Shown here in pieces: positions 34,901 to 47,576 of a stretch of 64,000 bases of DNA (positions are counted from its first letter, which is position 1; each line of letters opens with the position of its first letter). The DNA lies in NCBI GenBank assembly GCA_963555705.1, contig OY743191.1, positions 132,001 through 196,000 on the forward strand. Reading direction: 5' to 3'. A program made the translations under genes and the position numbers. The notes under the pieces are model-generated. The model was not told the DNA's origin and did not search any database. It saw only the letters and a program-made list of their open reading frames with translations. This stretch comes from Ligustrum vulgare. Taxonomy: Eukaryota > Streptophyta > Magnoliopsida > Lamiales > Oleaceae.

Positions 34901-36466
34901 GTGGAATAAGATTAGCAGTTAAAGGTGCCGCATCAAAGGCAATGAAATTGTGTTGCGGAAATAAGTATGCTTTTGTGGGAAATTGACTGGTATTCAATCA
35001 ATTAGGTAACTCTTACTTAAACAGCTTCGCTTACTTCCCCATCTCTCTCGATCTCATGAGTTCAAACCGGGGCTAGCGGTCCACGAGAATATCTTCTCTT
35101 CCTTGCGTAGACTCAGTCAAGTACTTTTTACTGATTGGAGGCCTTACGAGGACTCTTTTATTTGTGCTTGGTTGACCAATGGTTCTTTCTTTTTCTAGGG
35201 TTTGTGGGAATATTTCCCTGCATCTAATAAACTCTCCTTACGCGCGCTCCCTTTTTCTTATTCCCCCCCCCTCTGCCTCTGCCCTGGTCAAGCTGCCCCT
35301 CTTTCTTCAACCTGAAAAGAGCTAACTAAGCCCGTCTTCCTGCCTATTCTCTTATCCTTCTAGGCGAGGAGGGACATCTCTAAATAGTAAAACGTTAGTT
35401 ATAAAAACGAGTCGAACTCCTGTTATTCTCCCGGTCGTGATCCCTATTTTCTCGGAGATAGTCTGATCTCTCATCTTCGAAAGAATTGAATCCGGAATCT
35501 CCTAAGGCTTATATAAAAAAAAGGGCTTATTCTAGGCAGGCTTCCAGGGGAAAATCTCTTGACCCAGACTCTTTCACTCCAGGCCTTGCTTAGTTTACCT
35601 GTCCTATCGTATCGAATAAGGTTTCCCAGCCTAGCCTATCTTGGTGTCTGCTACCGAACCGAAAGAGAGAATCGGTCTAAGGGCAGCTCAAAACCAGCCC
35701 AACCTCTTCATGGTCACATCCCCTTTTCCGACGCTTTTCATGTTGTTGCATGTGCCTTACGGTATCCAGATCCAGTCCTCTCTGCTTCCTTTACTTCTAA
35801 AAAGGCTAAACTAAAGGAAAAGCGGATGGTGAAAGACCTGCAAGACTGGCGGGCAGAGGGAAAGAGTTATACAATAAAGGATTGCCCCTTACTGCCAACA
35901 ATGGAAGGCTTACACGACCGGGAATGGGGCTAGACCTCACATTGACTCCATCTTTTTACCGCTCCGTGGGTACTCTAATCATTCTAAAACCCTTTTCTTT
36001 TTTGTGGATTGAAATTCCACTACAAAAGTCTCTTTCTTGGCCTAGTGGCTTTGTGGGATTTGAACTCTTTCTCTTTTTTTTCTTACCTAGCTGGTGTAAT
36101 TAAAAAACCCCTTTGTTCATAGGAATTACTGAAAGCTTTTGAGGATTGTTCCTAGGATGTAGAATCCTCTTCTTTTTGTTTTCTCCTAGGTTTCCTTTTC
36201 CCTCCTCGAATCTCTCAATCAGAAGCTGGAGAGGAGAGATGGCATATAAGAAGTGGAACTCACTCGAATAGAGAGAGTGTAGGCTCACTCACAGGTCAGG
36301 GGCTAGTACAGCAAACAGGGTTTCAATTCCCACAGAGCAAGTGGGAAATCAAAAAGACCAGCGAACTAAAGACTTTCCGTGAGCATAAAACTCCTGTATG
36401 GTCTTTACCGCTTGGGAACCTCGCCTATCCCCTCGAAGCAGCTCTATGGCTCGCTTCAGGTATTAC
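31931..36466. other. gene-poor spacer with orphan ORFs
   Basis: No known gene recognised. Plus-strand frames at 32279-32731 (150 codons, charged) and 35559-35933 (124 codons) are open but unidentified; the first lies opposite a 110-codon minus-strand frame, so neither is convincing. Several A-rich tracts occur near 32735-32755. Confidence 0.4.
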
Positions 36467-36523
36467 GCTCGTTGTAAGGAGCTCGCTCGTTCTTTTACTC
36501 GTTTCGTTCCTTCACTCGTTGGG
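36467..36523 (+). repeat. 57-bp inverted repeat, arm A
   Basis: A perfect reverse complement lies at 45490-45546. The unit is built from short motifs of the ACTCGTT type. Directly to its left, 36450-36466 matches 47560-47576 in direct orientation, so the whole belongs to a small dispersed repeat family. A 57-bp exact inverted pair could support infrequent recombination that inverts the 9 kb between the arms. Confidence 0.9.
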
Positions 36524-39500
36524 TTCATCTATCAATTGTCTCTCGAAGGGGGAGACCTATCGCTACAGATACTGTAGAACAACATCTTTAACATCCAAGA
36601 AAGCCAGAGACTGATGCTTGCTTCAAGGTCGAACAACTATGATGGCAAGACGGGGGGAGGAGATTGATAGGATTACCTAAAAAAATGGATTCGGTAGGGG
36701 ATGCATCTCTCAAAGGCAGCTTTTGAAGTCTTATGTTCCGGAAGCAAGAAAACGGATGCGCGCTAGCGCGAAAGCATTAATTGTCTAAAATAGTAAAGGC
36801 GCTTTGCAAACAAGTAGAAATTTGTTTATGACAAACTAAAGACGCCTCAAAACTTATTGCAAATGGTTTACTAAGCTGTTTCTAAGAAATGTACTTGTAT
36901 CTCATACGTAATGGAAACACAGAGACAATGTGATACATGCCTCATCCAACAGCTGCTGCTGACACTTTCCAAGAGTTGATTCAAATTTCAAGAGTGAATG
37001 CCAAAGCATCAAGTTCACGTAGGATATATAAATACAAGAGTAGTGCCCATCCAAAATGAAAAATACAACAGTAGAGGCTCGATGCAATTGAGCTTAGCGC
37101 TTGTGCTAAGGTAAACAGAATAATGAAAAACTGGCATCTCTGCCACTGCCATTGATGGATCAACTTAGACTTTTGCTCGGGCTGGGCTGTGCTTCTGCGA
37201 AAATGCTTTATTACTTATTATTATTATTGGTCTTGCTTATGCTGCCTAAGCCTAAGCTTGATCTTTGGATGAGTCCACTGGATTAGACTATTTTACCCTT
37301 GGATACCAGGGAGAAACACCTATATCACGCACGGGATCACGAACACTGAACATACGCGGGATACCTTTAGCATTACAGGAGAATCTCCTATACCCCACTC
37401 CGGGATCACAACAAAGATCATCCATTTATAGATAGCTGGGTGATGGGTCTGGAAGAGAATATATCGGTTGTTGTAAAAGATGGAGGGGCTTATCATCAAT
37501 TGAAGGACATTGATACTCGGCGAAGAGTAGTTAACTGGGGCCTATGATGATCAATGAAAGAACGCCTACAGTGATGATTGATCTATCCGCGCTGGCTACG
37601 TACGCTCTTTTCTATGCTGCTTAAGGGGGACTTCCTCTTTTAGGCGAACAGCTATTAGTAGTGAAACAAAACAAAAAAATGAAGGAAAAACCAATGCCCT
37701 TGATAGGGTCATGCGGAATCGAATAAGCTCTTTTCATTCGGTCTTTCCCTTGGCTTTGCGTGCTGTGCTTAGCGTAGTGCGTATCACTGCCTTCTCGTGC
37801 ACTCTCGCGCTTGGTGTGAAGCTATTCCCTGCCAATGCTTTCAAGAGGGGAATTGGCAATCTGCTGCTTTAAGCTAAGCGCGCAGTGGAGGCCTGGGCTT
37901 TAGCTCACCTTTAGCCAAGCTGCGATAAGTGCGTTCAGTGATTCTTGTACGCTAATAGATGTGATTGCCTGGGTTAAGGTGTTCTCGCTGATTAACCCTG
38001 AGGTCGATTAGCGTGACTAGCTTAAGTTGTTGCAATGTGCCCTTCCCTCTCCCTTTGCTTATGACGCTTTATGTTGACGGTTGCCCCATCCGCTTTTATG
38101 CAACGGGTGTCAAACTACCCTTCCTCCAAGATTGAAGTTTCGCTCCAGAAAATGCTCTTTAGGAAAAGCCATTGGAACCGAGTATAATAGCCCCTATATA
38201 TAAGGACTCAGAGCCTTTTGGAACTTCTTCCCCTCCCCTAGCCTAGAAGAAAGGCTTTCTTCGTCTGCTTGATCTGCTACGGATGCCCATTAAAAAGATT
38301 CATTCCCCGGTGGATTGATTTGGCTATTGCTTTTCAGCATCAAGCTTATCTAAGGGCTTTGGAACATTCATTTACTACATTCTCCTCCCACTGGCCATCC
38401 TGACAACAGCTGGTTTATGGCACCGGGCTAGCTCATGAAGAAGTCGAATCGGAGTTGTCCAGAATCAGATCTCCTCAGAGCACTATTCACCAGCCTTCCT
38501 TCGCCCGGGAATGGTGACAGTTGCTGCCTGCCTTGCGAAGCTTTGAGTCCTTTCCTCTGACGATCTGACCCCGCCCAAAGGAAGGTGTAGGTAGCATAGC
38601 GAGATGCTTCACGCACAATTGCGCGAAAGAATACCTAAGCTCAAGCAGCAGATACTACCACATACAGGAGAAGAAGCTGACGCTCGAGCTATAGCGCTTA
38701 TTAGGAATTGTCCAATTCAATTAATTCCAGGGCCCTTTTAACTAAGCGGGGAGAGTCACGAAGGGCTATTCTTCGATGGGGTATGATTCCACTTTCACCT
38801 TCCCAAAGGGATCAATGGTATACCGAACGAACGGAACTTTATTGCTCAAGTTGAGTTTCGTTAGGGACCGGGTCTACGTCACTTTAGAGGTGGGCTTACT
38901 TTCCTTCCCCACCCCCCTTAACGACCATAAGCCTTCCCTTTATTGATGCAATGCCCCAAAGGAATGAAATTGAACTTCCAAAGTATGATAAAGCAGATAC
39001 ATCCGAAGAAACATCCGCAGAAGCAGAAGAGGAGAAGTAGCACTTTCTTCCCAGAATCGGCTAAGGAAGAATGAAAGGAAGTCCATTACTGAGAGAAGTG
39101 GTGATCTCGTCTGATGGCTAGTCCGCTCCCACGGAGCGCCGGAGTGCAGTAGATGAGCACCTTAGCGCGAAAGCTGTTGCTTGTTTCATGACTCTTTATC
39201 AGGTTAGCGCTTGACGTGCCGTCAGCGTCAGGTTGTTTCCGCGCTACCCCAACTTCCCAATCGAATGTTCATGAAAACTGCTAGTTGCCTTACTGGATAA
39301 GCTACTGAAGCCGTTTGCGAGTGTTTCGTAGTAAGCAGCTCGGCTCGCTACGGCAATAGGACGTGCTAGGTAGTTTGCTTGTTTCGGTCTCGCTCTTTGA
39401 ACCGTGCCAATTGATGCGCACTGTGGCATTGGCAACTTCAACGTTGGGCGGATGAGGCGTACTTCAAGTAGCATCATCTGTTTGCTCCTCCGTTTTCTTG

Positions 39501-42500
39501 CTGGATAGAAGGAATGGCTTCTTTCTTGCCGGAACAATAACACCGGTTACAGGCGCGTAAAGCTTGCCTGCTCTTTTTCCGTTGATGAGCTAATTCCCCG
39601 ATCACTAGGGCACAATATGGAATTCTAGGGATTAGTACCCGCTTCGAATGAATCTTGTGAGGGGGTCTGCTCGAAGAGCATAAAGCCCGAAATGTGTACC
39701 GGGGGGCAGATCTTTCTTGGGATGAATAGCGTAATTTCTCAACATTGCCAGGCTCTGACAAGACCTCTATTACGCGGAGAAGTTCAAAAAGATGTAAAGA
39801 TTCGAGCTTCTGGTCATAAGAGTGCTCTCTGGAACAGCCAAGGACTGAAGGAAGAAGGCTGGGCTGACATTAGCTCTACAGAAGTACAGGCCTACCCTAA
39901 TTATCATAGATAGGCGTACTTCGAAAGCTTATAGGCTTCGATAGAGCGATTGGAATATTTTCCACGAGTATATAGAACGACAGATTGACTTTGATAAGCG
40001 CACTAGCTGACTACGAGATCAGTCTCACCTCGAGTTCGACTACGGAACGGAATCCTACCCGTCTCATATATAGAATAGAGAACCAGGGCCCGAGCCTAAT
40101 ACCGGGGACTCTTGACTGAACTTGCATTCATCTAGTTTGCTTCTCTCACCCAATCGAAGGCTCAGTCCAGTCGACTGTAAGTTCCCTTCCCCCAATCGGC
40201 GGAATGCTCTATCCATTTCAAGTTGAGTTCGCCCCCAGCGCCCGTCTCAGTAGATAACTTTTGAGATAGAGACTATTAGCAACTCTGTACACTTCAAGCG
40301 CATGCGAGTGAGTTCAGGTCAGCAGCGGGTCTCAATTCAAGCGAGATTGTTGGTCATGTTACTGACCGGTTTCAATATAGTACCTCCGTACACTGATCAC
40401 TAACCCCATCTCTACTAAAATAGAAACCGTTTTTTTTTTTTTATTTCAAGGGAATCAACTACAACAACATATGCTCAAAAAGGCTTCTCAGGTTGAGAAT
40501 ATTGGTATTAGAAGAACGCCGACTGAACTGAGCTCGCTCGGGCAGCTGCCCATAAAAGATAGGATAAAGTGGACGAATTGAGATTCGATTCAAATCCAAT
40601 GACGAAGAATATGACGTGTGAGGCCCAAAAGACGCTGTTTCGTTTCCTAAACGCTTCCACTTACGAGCTCACCAATGAGAAAATCCAGTTGGGCATGCCA
40701 CTGAGTAAGCAAGCAACCTGCATTTCTTGCCGTTCACTCCGGTATTCCGCTTTCTTATTTTCCCCCGCCAAAGATAGAGTCTCCATGGTCGCGCGTTCGA
40801 GCTCACTAAGTTGTATTGCCTTCTTTTAATCGCTTCTTCCTCCGGCTCTTCAGGTTGTTGGGAAGTTAAAGTAATATTGGATACTGAAGCAAGTGGTCCT
40901 CAATCAAGGATTCCCCGCTTACGCCTTCAAAGCCACTTCAGACTGACCGAATCTCGATGTGTAAAGCAAAACACTATTCTACATTGCTCTTCCCTGCAGC
41001 CGCTCTGGACCAGTCCTTCGACTTAGTGGTTTGAGCCGACTCCCTCTCTGCTGACCAAACAGCCCCGCCCACTCTTCCTCCCCTACCCCGGTTGACACTT
41101 TCAGGCCTCCCTACTGGAAGACACTTACAGCCTTGCTTACCTCGAACCCCAGACTATCTTCCTATCTGACTTTACATCGTCTGCTCCATCGTCAGCTACA
41201 GAGTCAGCTGTTAGTGGGAAGTTCTTTCTCTGATCAGGAAAATTGATTTCTCGCAGTAGGTTCGCTACTTAAGGAGCAACCCCGGAGGAATAGCGGGATA
41301 AGGCTAAATTGCATTGAAGCTCCCATAAGCCAGACTTCCACTCTGGAAACCCATCATCAAGCCCTTTGATAGCAACATGAATTCCTGAATGGAGCGAGGT
41401 GTAAAAAGCTACTGTTTCCTTCCACCCCCGATAGAAATAAGTTCTTTACATCCAGCCGACGCTCGGGCTTCTCTCTCCTTTCGCGTCGAGCAAGCTTCTC
41501 CTGGGGAACTGCCCCCAATTCTTTCTCCAGCAATGGATTAAGGTCAGCCCACTGATATACTTAAACACAAACTAGCAGCAGGAAGAGCATCATCTGACCT
41601 TGACGGAACGTAACAAGCATAGGAAGCGGACTACACAGAATGACAGCCCTCTCTTGAAAGAGCATTCGCGACATCTCCCGGGTAACCTTCTTCTTATCCA
41701 TCACGTAGCAGAACCCAAGCATTTGATTCGCACTCCTTTGGACCAAGGGTCATTGCCTTTATTCACTTGCATTTGCGCGAGTGTGCCTCTTTCTTTGGGA
41801 ATACTTTGCTTACTAGCTGGTTACCGCTTATTGCGAAAGGGCATTCAGAAGGGCTACTAGACTATAAAGAAGGGATCGTCGGATCACTGGGTTCGTACTC
41901 TCGCCTTTGAGCTATCCGCCTTAAGCTCTCACACCGGCCTGCTACTCTTACTGAGCGCTTACCGTAGTCCGAGAAGGAAACTACTGCTTTTTGCCCTACA
42001 TAAGGGGTTCCCCTTCCCTCCAACAAGACTAGTTGCGACTGACAGCAGCTTCCTGTATTCCAGATTGAGTGGCATCGCTACTAAACCATCCCTTTTACAG
42101 AAGCTTAGGCCCCACTGACTAGACTCTTAGCTATCAAAGGAAGTAACAAGCCAACCGCATCAAAACAACTCTGCTCCACCAATTGAGAAGGACATGGTAT
42201 AGGCGAGGGCGTCCAAGTCTAGCCCATGGAAACCCATATAACTAAACACCACATCCACCGATTCGGGCGATGTGGAAAAGGAAATATTCAAAGCTTGCTA
42301 AGCATCTTTTAGTTCTAGAGCAAGTCCAGAAGATAAACTCTCAAAGGAAAGGCAGATTGCTCTCACTGCAGTCCCGTAAGCTCCCTGAGCGGAAGGGCTT
42401 CCCTGTCCTTGAGCTTGAGTTTACCTCTCATTTAGTTTCAACTCGCCTGTAAGCTCACTTGCAAATACGAACAGAAGCTTCAAGATTAAACCACCGGAAC

Positions 42501-42620
42501 TTAAACTTCGGACTGATAGATAAACTTTCAGTGCAGTGCTGGAACATAATTTAGGACGACCTCCATCTCCATATGGTCATTATTGAAGTCGAACAGGAGC
42601 AAACCTGGTGCAGTGCAATG
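36524..42620. other. gene-poor spacer
   Basis: No recognised gene. The AT-rich part 36780-37280 differs in composition from its surroundings and looks like nuclear-derived DNA, but no coding motif supports this. Open frames at 39244-39543 (-), 39474-39761 (-), 40569-40829 (+) and 41600-41860 (+) are unidentified. A poly-T run lies near 40430-40442. Confidence 0.4.
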
Positions 42621-42777
42621 AAATCCTTCTTCCTGGCAATGATTCCCAAAGAAGCAAAACCTCACTAGACCGAGGCCCATTGCTATGGGGACTACACTGT
42701 ATAAGAGAATGACTAAGGTAATTGACAATAGATTGAAACGCAGGCTCTTTAAAAAGGGCGCCTTCCGTCTATCTCAT
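42621..42777 (+). mobile_element. LINE reverse transcriptase fragment
   Basis: The plus strand reads SFFLAMIPKEAKPH, then a stop and frame change, then RPIAMGTTLYKRM followed by TKVIDNRLKRRLFKKGAF. This fits the start of plant L1-type RT domains (IPK, FRPI, Y-K-I--K-lANRLK, QGAF). The catalytic YADD region is not visible downstream. It is a decayed nuclear LINE piece, separate from the endonuclease fragment at 31.6 kb. Confidence 0.65.
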
Positions 42778-43954
42778 TCCCTTCCTATCCAGTGGACTTG
42801 CTTGTCCCCCCACTTACTCCATAGGGCCGTCCTTGTTATGCTTCCCTGGTATCTAATATTCCCAGCTAGTACGTTGCCAATTTACGATGTATCGTCGTGT
42901 CGGGGCAGCTATAGAGCCCTTTCTAACGCTCTGTTGTACAGGCAGCTGTATCGAACGTGCAGATGAGAGCCCCGTCCTACCTCCTAGCAAATAAGGTTGA
43001 AAGAAAGGATGCGTCGAGCAAGCAGCGCGACCCCCGGTTCTACTTGACTAAGCCCCGTGCTTGTCCAAGGAGGAAGCCCATCCCACCAACTTGAATCACC
43101 TTTGTTATAGTATGCCTTTTGCGAATAACACGGACGAAGGAGCTCAACAAACGTGACCGGGCTGCTCATGAGACAACAAAACCTCTTTCTTTCTTCTTTA
43201 TCAAAATCAAAACACCTTGATGGAATTGAGAGCAAAAGCAAATCAAACCCTACCCGCCCTTACTTATACTTAATTGAATCGAAGAATGAATAGTGCCGGC
43301 CCAAACTAGCTGGGATTTTGGGGGTAACCTTGCAGCCCTTTCCTCCAATCGAGTTGCAGTTGGCCTTGTTTCAGTCAGAATGAGTCCCCGGGACCCTATC
43401 TTTAGTAGGTTCCTTAGTCTTCGCTCTCAACAACTAGTACGCCCTGTTCTCGAAAGCCGAAGAGCTGCTAAACTATCATATCATAGGCTGGGGCTGGCCG
43501 GCCAGGCAATGGAATTGTTGAAGGACGGACTCGTCAGAGCAGTTATTCCTGCATTTGTTGACTAAAAGCCAGAGCTTCACACAAACCCAATGCCGATGTG
43601 AGACAGAAAGCAACACACACAAGCAAGGGATTGTAATTGCAGTGGGAATTCACTAAAGCTAAAGTAAGTGAATACCTTGTTCTTTTATTTCCCTCAAACA
43701 AGCCTAGAAGCTTGAAAGCCGAGGAACTGCAAGCCGATTCCTTGTTGTTCAAACTCGAAAGCAGAAGAGACCCAAAAGGCTATCTCGAAACCAGCGAGTG
43801 GAGTCGCACTCCACGAGCCTTGTCTGAAGTTCTCTGTAACCTAACCACTCGAAGAGGTTAACTCCTCTATCGACAGCCAGGACAGATCATAGGCCAGAGG
43901 CAAGCCTAACATCAGCTTCCTAGGAACCTGGGTTTGGGTTTCTAAGTGACCAAT
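42778..43954. other. spacer between LINE and gypsy fragments
   Basis: No recognised gene. Plus-strand frames at 43293-43565 (90 codons) and 43637-43861 (74 codons) are unidentified; given their position ahead of a gypsy protease fragment they could be degraded retroelement sequence, but no motif confirms it. Confidence 0.35.
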
Positions 43955-44070
43955 CTTTAGGCTGTCCCTATGGATGACTTCCAGGTCATACTCGGTATGG
44001 AATTCTTGCACACTGCAAAGGTTGTCCCAATGCCATTTCTTGGCTCTATATGCATGATAGGTGAGGAAGG
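43955..44070 (+). mobile_element. Ty3/gypsy protease-end fragment
   Basis: The plus strand reads AVPMDDFQVILGMEFL followed by KVVPMPF, the hallmark end of the aspartic-protease region of plant Ty3/gypsy polyproteins (MDDFDVILGMEFL..K.VPMP). The catalytic DSG part upstream is not visible, and the frame is lost soon afterwards. A short nuclear-derived remnant. Confidence 0.8.
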
Positions 44071-45489
44071 GAATAGGGATCGGAACGCAAAAAATCCTAT
44101 TCTTCTTGATGAAATCCTGCCCCTTAGGTTATTCGATTGGAGCTTATCGATCTGAATGATGCTTGCTTAAAAGCTCAGTTTGGCTTTGTAGTCTGCCTTG
44201 AACGGACAAGTCTGAGCCCGACCATAGAAAGGATAAAGGCTTGCCAGCAGAAATCCTGAGACCCTACCTTAAAGCTAGCTAAGACTTCCGACGAATTTCA
44301 TTCTTTTATCCGAGCTGACCATTCGTTTCCGAATTCATTTTCAATTGACGTCTGGCCTTGTTCCGCTTGTACGCCGCTCTTTTGTGCTGCTGGTGGCGCG
44401 GGTCTGCGCTTGGTGAATCCATCTGCCTAACAATCTCATAGATAGAAGAAAGTAGATAAATTTCGGTCTACACCTTACTGGAGGAAGAGGTCGGATTGCC
44501 TAAACTAAAACTAACCAATACTACTCGCCATTCAAAAGAGTCCACTAGAGGTAAAGAAGACATTAAGAAAATAATATAGTGGATAATACTAAGATAAGAC
44601 CTTGATCGAAGATAGCCGAATTGGCGCGAATGATACATACAAAAGTAAATCGAGCCCTGGGAACGATCTACTACTGCCAGCCAAGTTTCAGTTTAGAAGG
44701 AGGAGCCCCCGCGACTTGCTTTCCTTTACAGTCCTCTGATAGATACATACCAACAAGGCTTCGTAAAGAGCCAGAGCATTAAATTAAGCTCACTCACGAT
44801 ACCCCCCAATCGAGTAGCACAACGTTCAGGAACAGGATTTCATCCAAAGGTCTTCTGCTCCTATTGATTCTGCTTTAGACTGACAAAGCACCCTGGTCTA
44901 TTATTCAGTCGAATATGACCCCGCCGTCCTAGCTTCAGTTTATTAAAAGGATGTCGGTAGCTTCGTTGATAAAAGCTCAGTGGCTTTCTTTTTGTTTTTT
45001 TCAACAGCCGCCGCTTATGAAAAATACGAAGAAATTTGTGGTCTTCGTCGATGGGGGGAAGCAGAGGATCTTTAGGGAGATGAGCGGGTTGGTGTTCCGC
45101 AATGCAATAGGAGGGGCCAATCTCAACTCAAGATCCAAGTCAGGTCCAGGGGGTTCTAAAACGAAATCAAAATCGAAGTTCGGATCATCATTTAAGCTAC
45201 ACGTAATGTAGATTACAGGTGTAGGTTGAAAACCAAACATTTTTTTAAGACAAAGTCTGACGAGGGAGGGCAGAAAGGAAAGCCCTTGCTTGGTCCTAAG
45301 GGGAAGGTGAAAGTCAAGCCTAAAACCTAGTTGCGGAAGGCATAGAAATAGGATTCCATTTTCATTTCCTAAACTTAGAAAGCATACACATAAGCACCCG
45401 AGGATGCCGAATCATCCACTGAGGCTCTAACAAGACCTCTGTTTCATCCGAACCCACCGAAGCATCCAAACCAAAAGCTCCTCTTTCCC
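44071..45489. other. spacer
   Basis: No recognised gene. A plus-strand frame at 44951-45211 (86 codons) with a Ser/Gly/Lys-rich C-terminus is unidentified. Confidence 0.4.
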
Positions 45490-45546
45490 CCCAACGAGTG
45501 AAGGAACGAAACGAGTAAAAGAACGAGCGAGCTCCTTACAACGAGC
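45490..45546 (-). repeat. 57-bp inverted repeat, arm B
   Basis: Perfect reverse complement of 36467-36523. Just downstream, 45555-45573 is the reverse complement of 47550-47568, linking this copy to a third family member near 47.55 kb. Confidence 0.9.
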
Positions 45547-47530
45547 TCCTTACTTGAAGCGAGTATATAGAGGAAACGAGTATATAGAGAAATCTCGACA
45601 CCCCGAGTAGGATGGGGCCCCCGTTCGCTAACCCCTTGATCCTTTCTTTTCTTATTTCTTTTCTATATTATCTCTATCCCACTTCGAACTCCAAGTGTTA
45701 AGCGCAGTGGAATTTCCCTTAAGCTTTTTTAAATGGGCCGGCACACCTACTATATGATCGTCGAATCACTGCTTTGTTCACTGAAATGCGAGAATCTCTT
45801 TGGAAGTTTAGAGCAAGCCTCTTCCCTATTGGTTATAGTGTTCGTGCCTTCCCCCGTAACTCTTCATTCAGTCCCTTTAGAGAAGACTAAAAGGTTCTTT
45901 ATCCAATTCCTCCAGCTAAATCAGGGAAGTCTAGACTTGCTGCAAGTTGAGCCATAGCCTAGTTCTTCTTTCGTTTACCAACCATCTTTGCTAATGCTAA
46001 GAGAATGCTTTCTACTGAGCTGCTTTTCATAGCTAAAGTAGCCAGGTTCTTTTAAAGACCAAACAAACAGGTCAAAATTGACATTACCGGTTCAGCTGTG
46101 ATCAAATGGCCTCTTTGCGCAAATCCTTGAAAGCCAGGATGCCCGCAATCGGCTCTTGGAGAAGCCCGGCGAAAATGAATAGCTAATGGTTTAATCATCC
46201 TATGATCACATTCCTATGGAGAATGGACTGCTATCACTCGTCTGCAAACAGACCCTCCCTTGTCTTAACATAATTACCAAATCCATTCCTACTGCCACCG
46301 CTCGTCCCTTCCCATGGTATGGTAGGCTAAGCCGGAACGAGAGAACTGCGCTTACGCCTTTTGTTCACACCAAGACTGAACCACGTGACAGGAAAGCTAG
46401 TCGAACTAGAACGGGAAGGATTGCAGCTAAGCTAAAACCAGATTCTGTAACAGCAAAAGCAGCACTGACTTTTTTCTCTTATACCGCTCCTGCCTTGCTT
46501 CTTACCCCTCCGGGGAGGATCCTTTTCTATTCTATTTTACTGCCTGGCCAGTTCATTGCCTGCTTGGTTTCCTCAAACCACTTACCGAGAACATAGCCAA
46601 GCTTATTACAATAACAAAGAAGGCTATTTGTTGGCATTCCATTCCGAGTGAGAGTTCCTTTCCATCTTAGTTACGGGAGGTTGAGATCCAACACAGCTGC
46701 ATTTCTCATTCCAGGAATGAAGACAAGGAACCAAGCAACAACTTGGACTGAGAACTTCGTTCCTTGCTTGTAAGCTCGATCAACGACTAGGCATCTTCTA
46801 GAATTGATTGATTGGGAAAGCAGGTTCCAAGCAAGGATTTCTGTAGGACGGCCAGTGCTTTCAATTAGTGGTTTCACTTTCAAGTAGTGGATCAACTCTT
46901 CCTTCCTTAAACCAAAACCTAACTCCTAACTCTTTCAATCATGAATTTTTGATCATGACTCGCGCAGCATCCCGATCGTGGTGAAGTCACTAATGAAATT
47001 CCCCCACCCAAAAGCCGAAAGCAGTCGTTCACAGGACTCAGAGAAAGACTAGCTGCGCCTTCTCTCCATCCTCAGAAGGAAAGTAGAATCCCAGGAGCAA
47101 GGGTACATCTGAAATAGGTTATGATTCCCATCGAAAAGCCCTGCCTTCGCCTTGAATTGATTTGATTGAATAGGACCAGAGTCGTTCAAAAGAAGAGTGA
47201 GCTGGGCTGCCCCCACCCCATAGGAATAGAATAGAGTCCTAACCCTTTTTAGAGAGAGAGAGGGGTGAGCGATGGATAGCTTTCATTGAAGATACCGGTT
47301 CTTTATTCCGAAGGCCGGCTCTTCCTCTTGCAATTGGTTGAATCCTGAATGTCTTTTTTGCTCCGCCTTCCCCTTTCATGCATTAGGCGGCGCCGATCTA
47401 AAATAGAGTTAACAGGGTCGATGCAATTGAGTCCAAGCGAGCATGATAGTGGCATGCCCTCTCTTTCACAGGAATGATTGAATCGAACTCATAGGGCCCG
47501 AAAGAAAGACAAAATGAATTGCCTTCTGTT
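45547..47530. other. spacer
   Basis: No recognised gene. A plus-strand frame at 46216-46596 (126 codons) has a basic centre and a hydrophobic C-terminal part but no known family. Confidence 0.4.
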
Positions 47531-47576
47531 CTCGTTTCCTTACTCGTTCCCTCTATATACTCGCTTCAGGTATTAC
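47531..47576 (+). repeat. third member of the ACTCGTT-type repeat family
   Basis: Bases 47560-47576 equal 36450-36466 in direct orientation. Bases 47550-47568 are the reverse complement of 45555-45573, and 47531-47540 that of 45571-45580, with ten extra bases between the two blocks. It looks like a mosaic of the other two copies. Confidence 0.75.

Noticed and set aside
36300..36360. Possible tRNA remnant around GGGTTTCAATTCCC
   Set aside because: The loop and stem do not fit a T arm with a stacked acceptor stem; no other arms are present.
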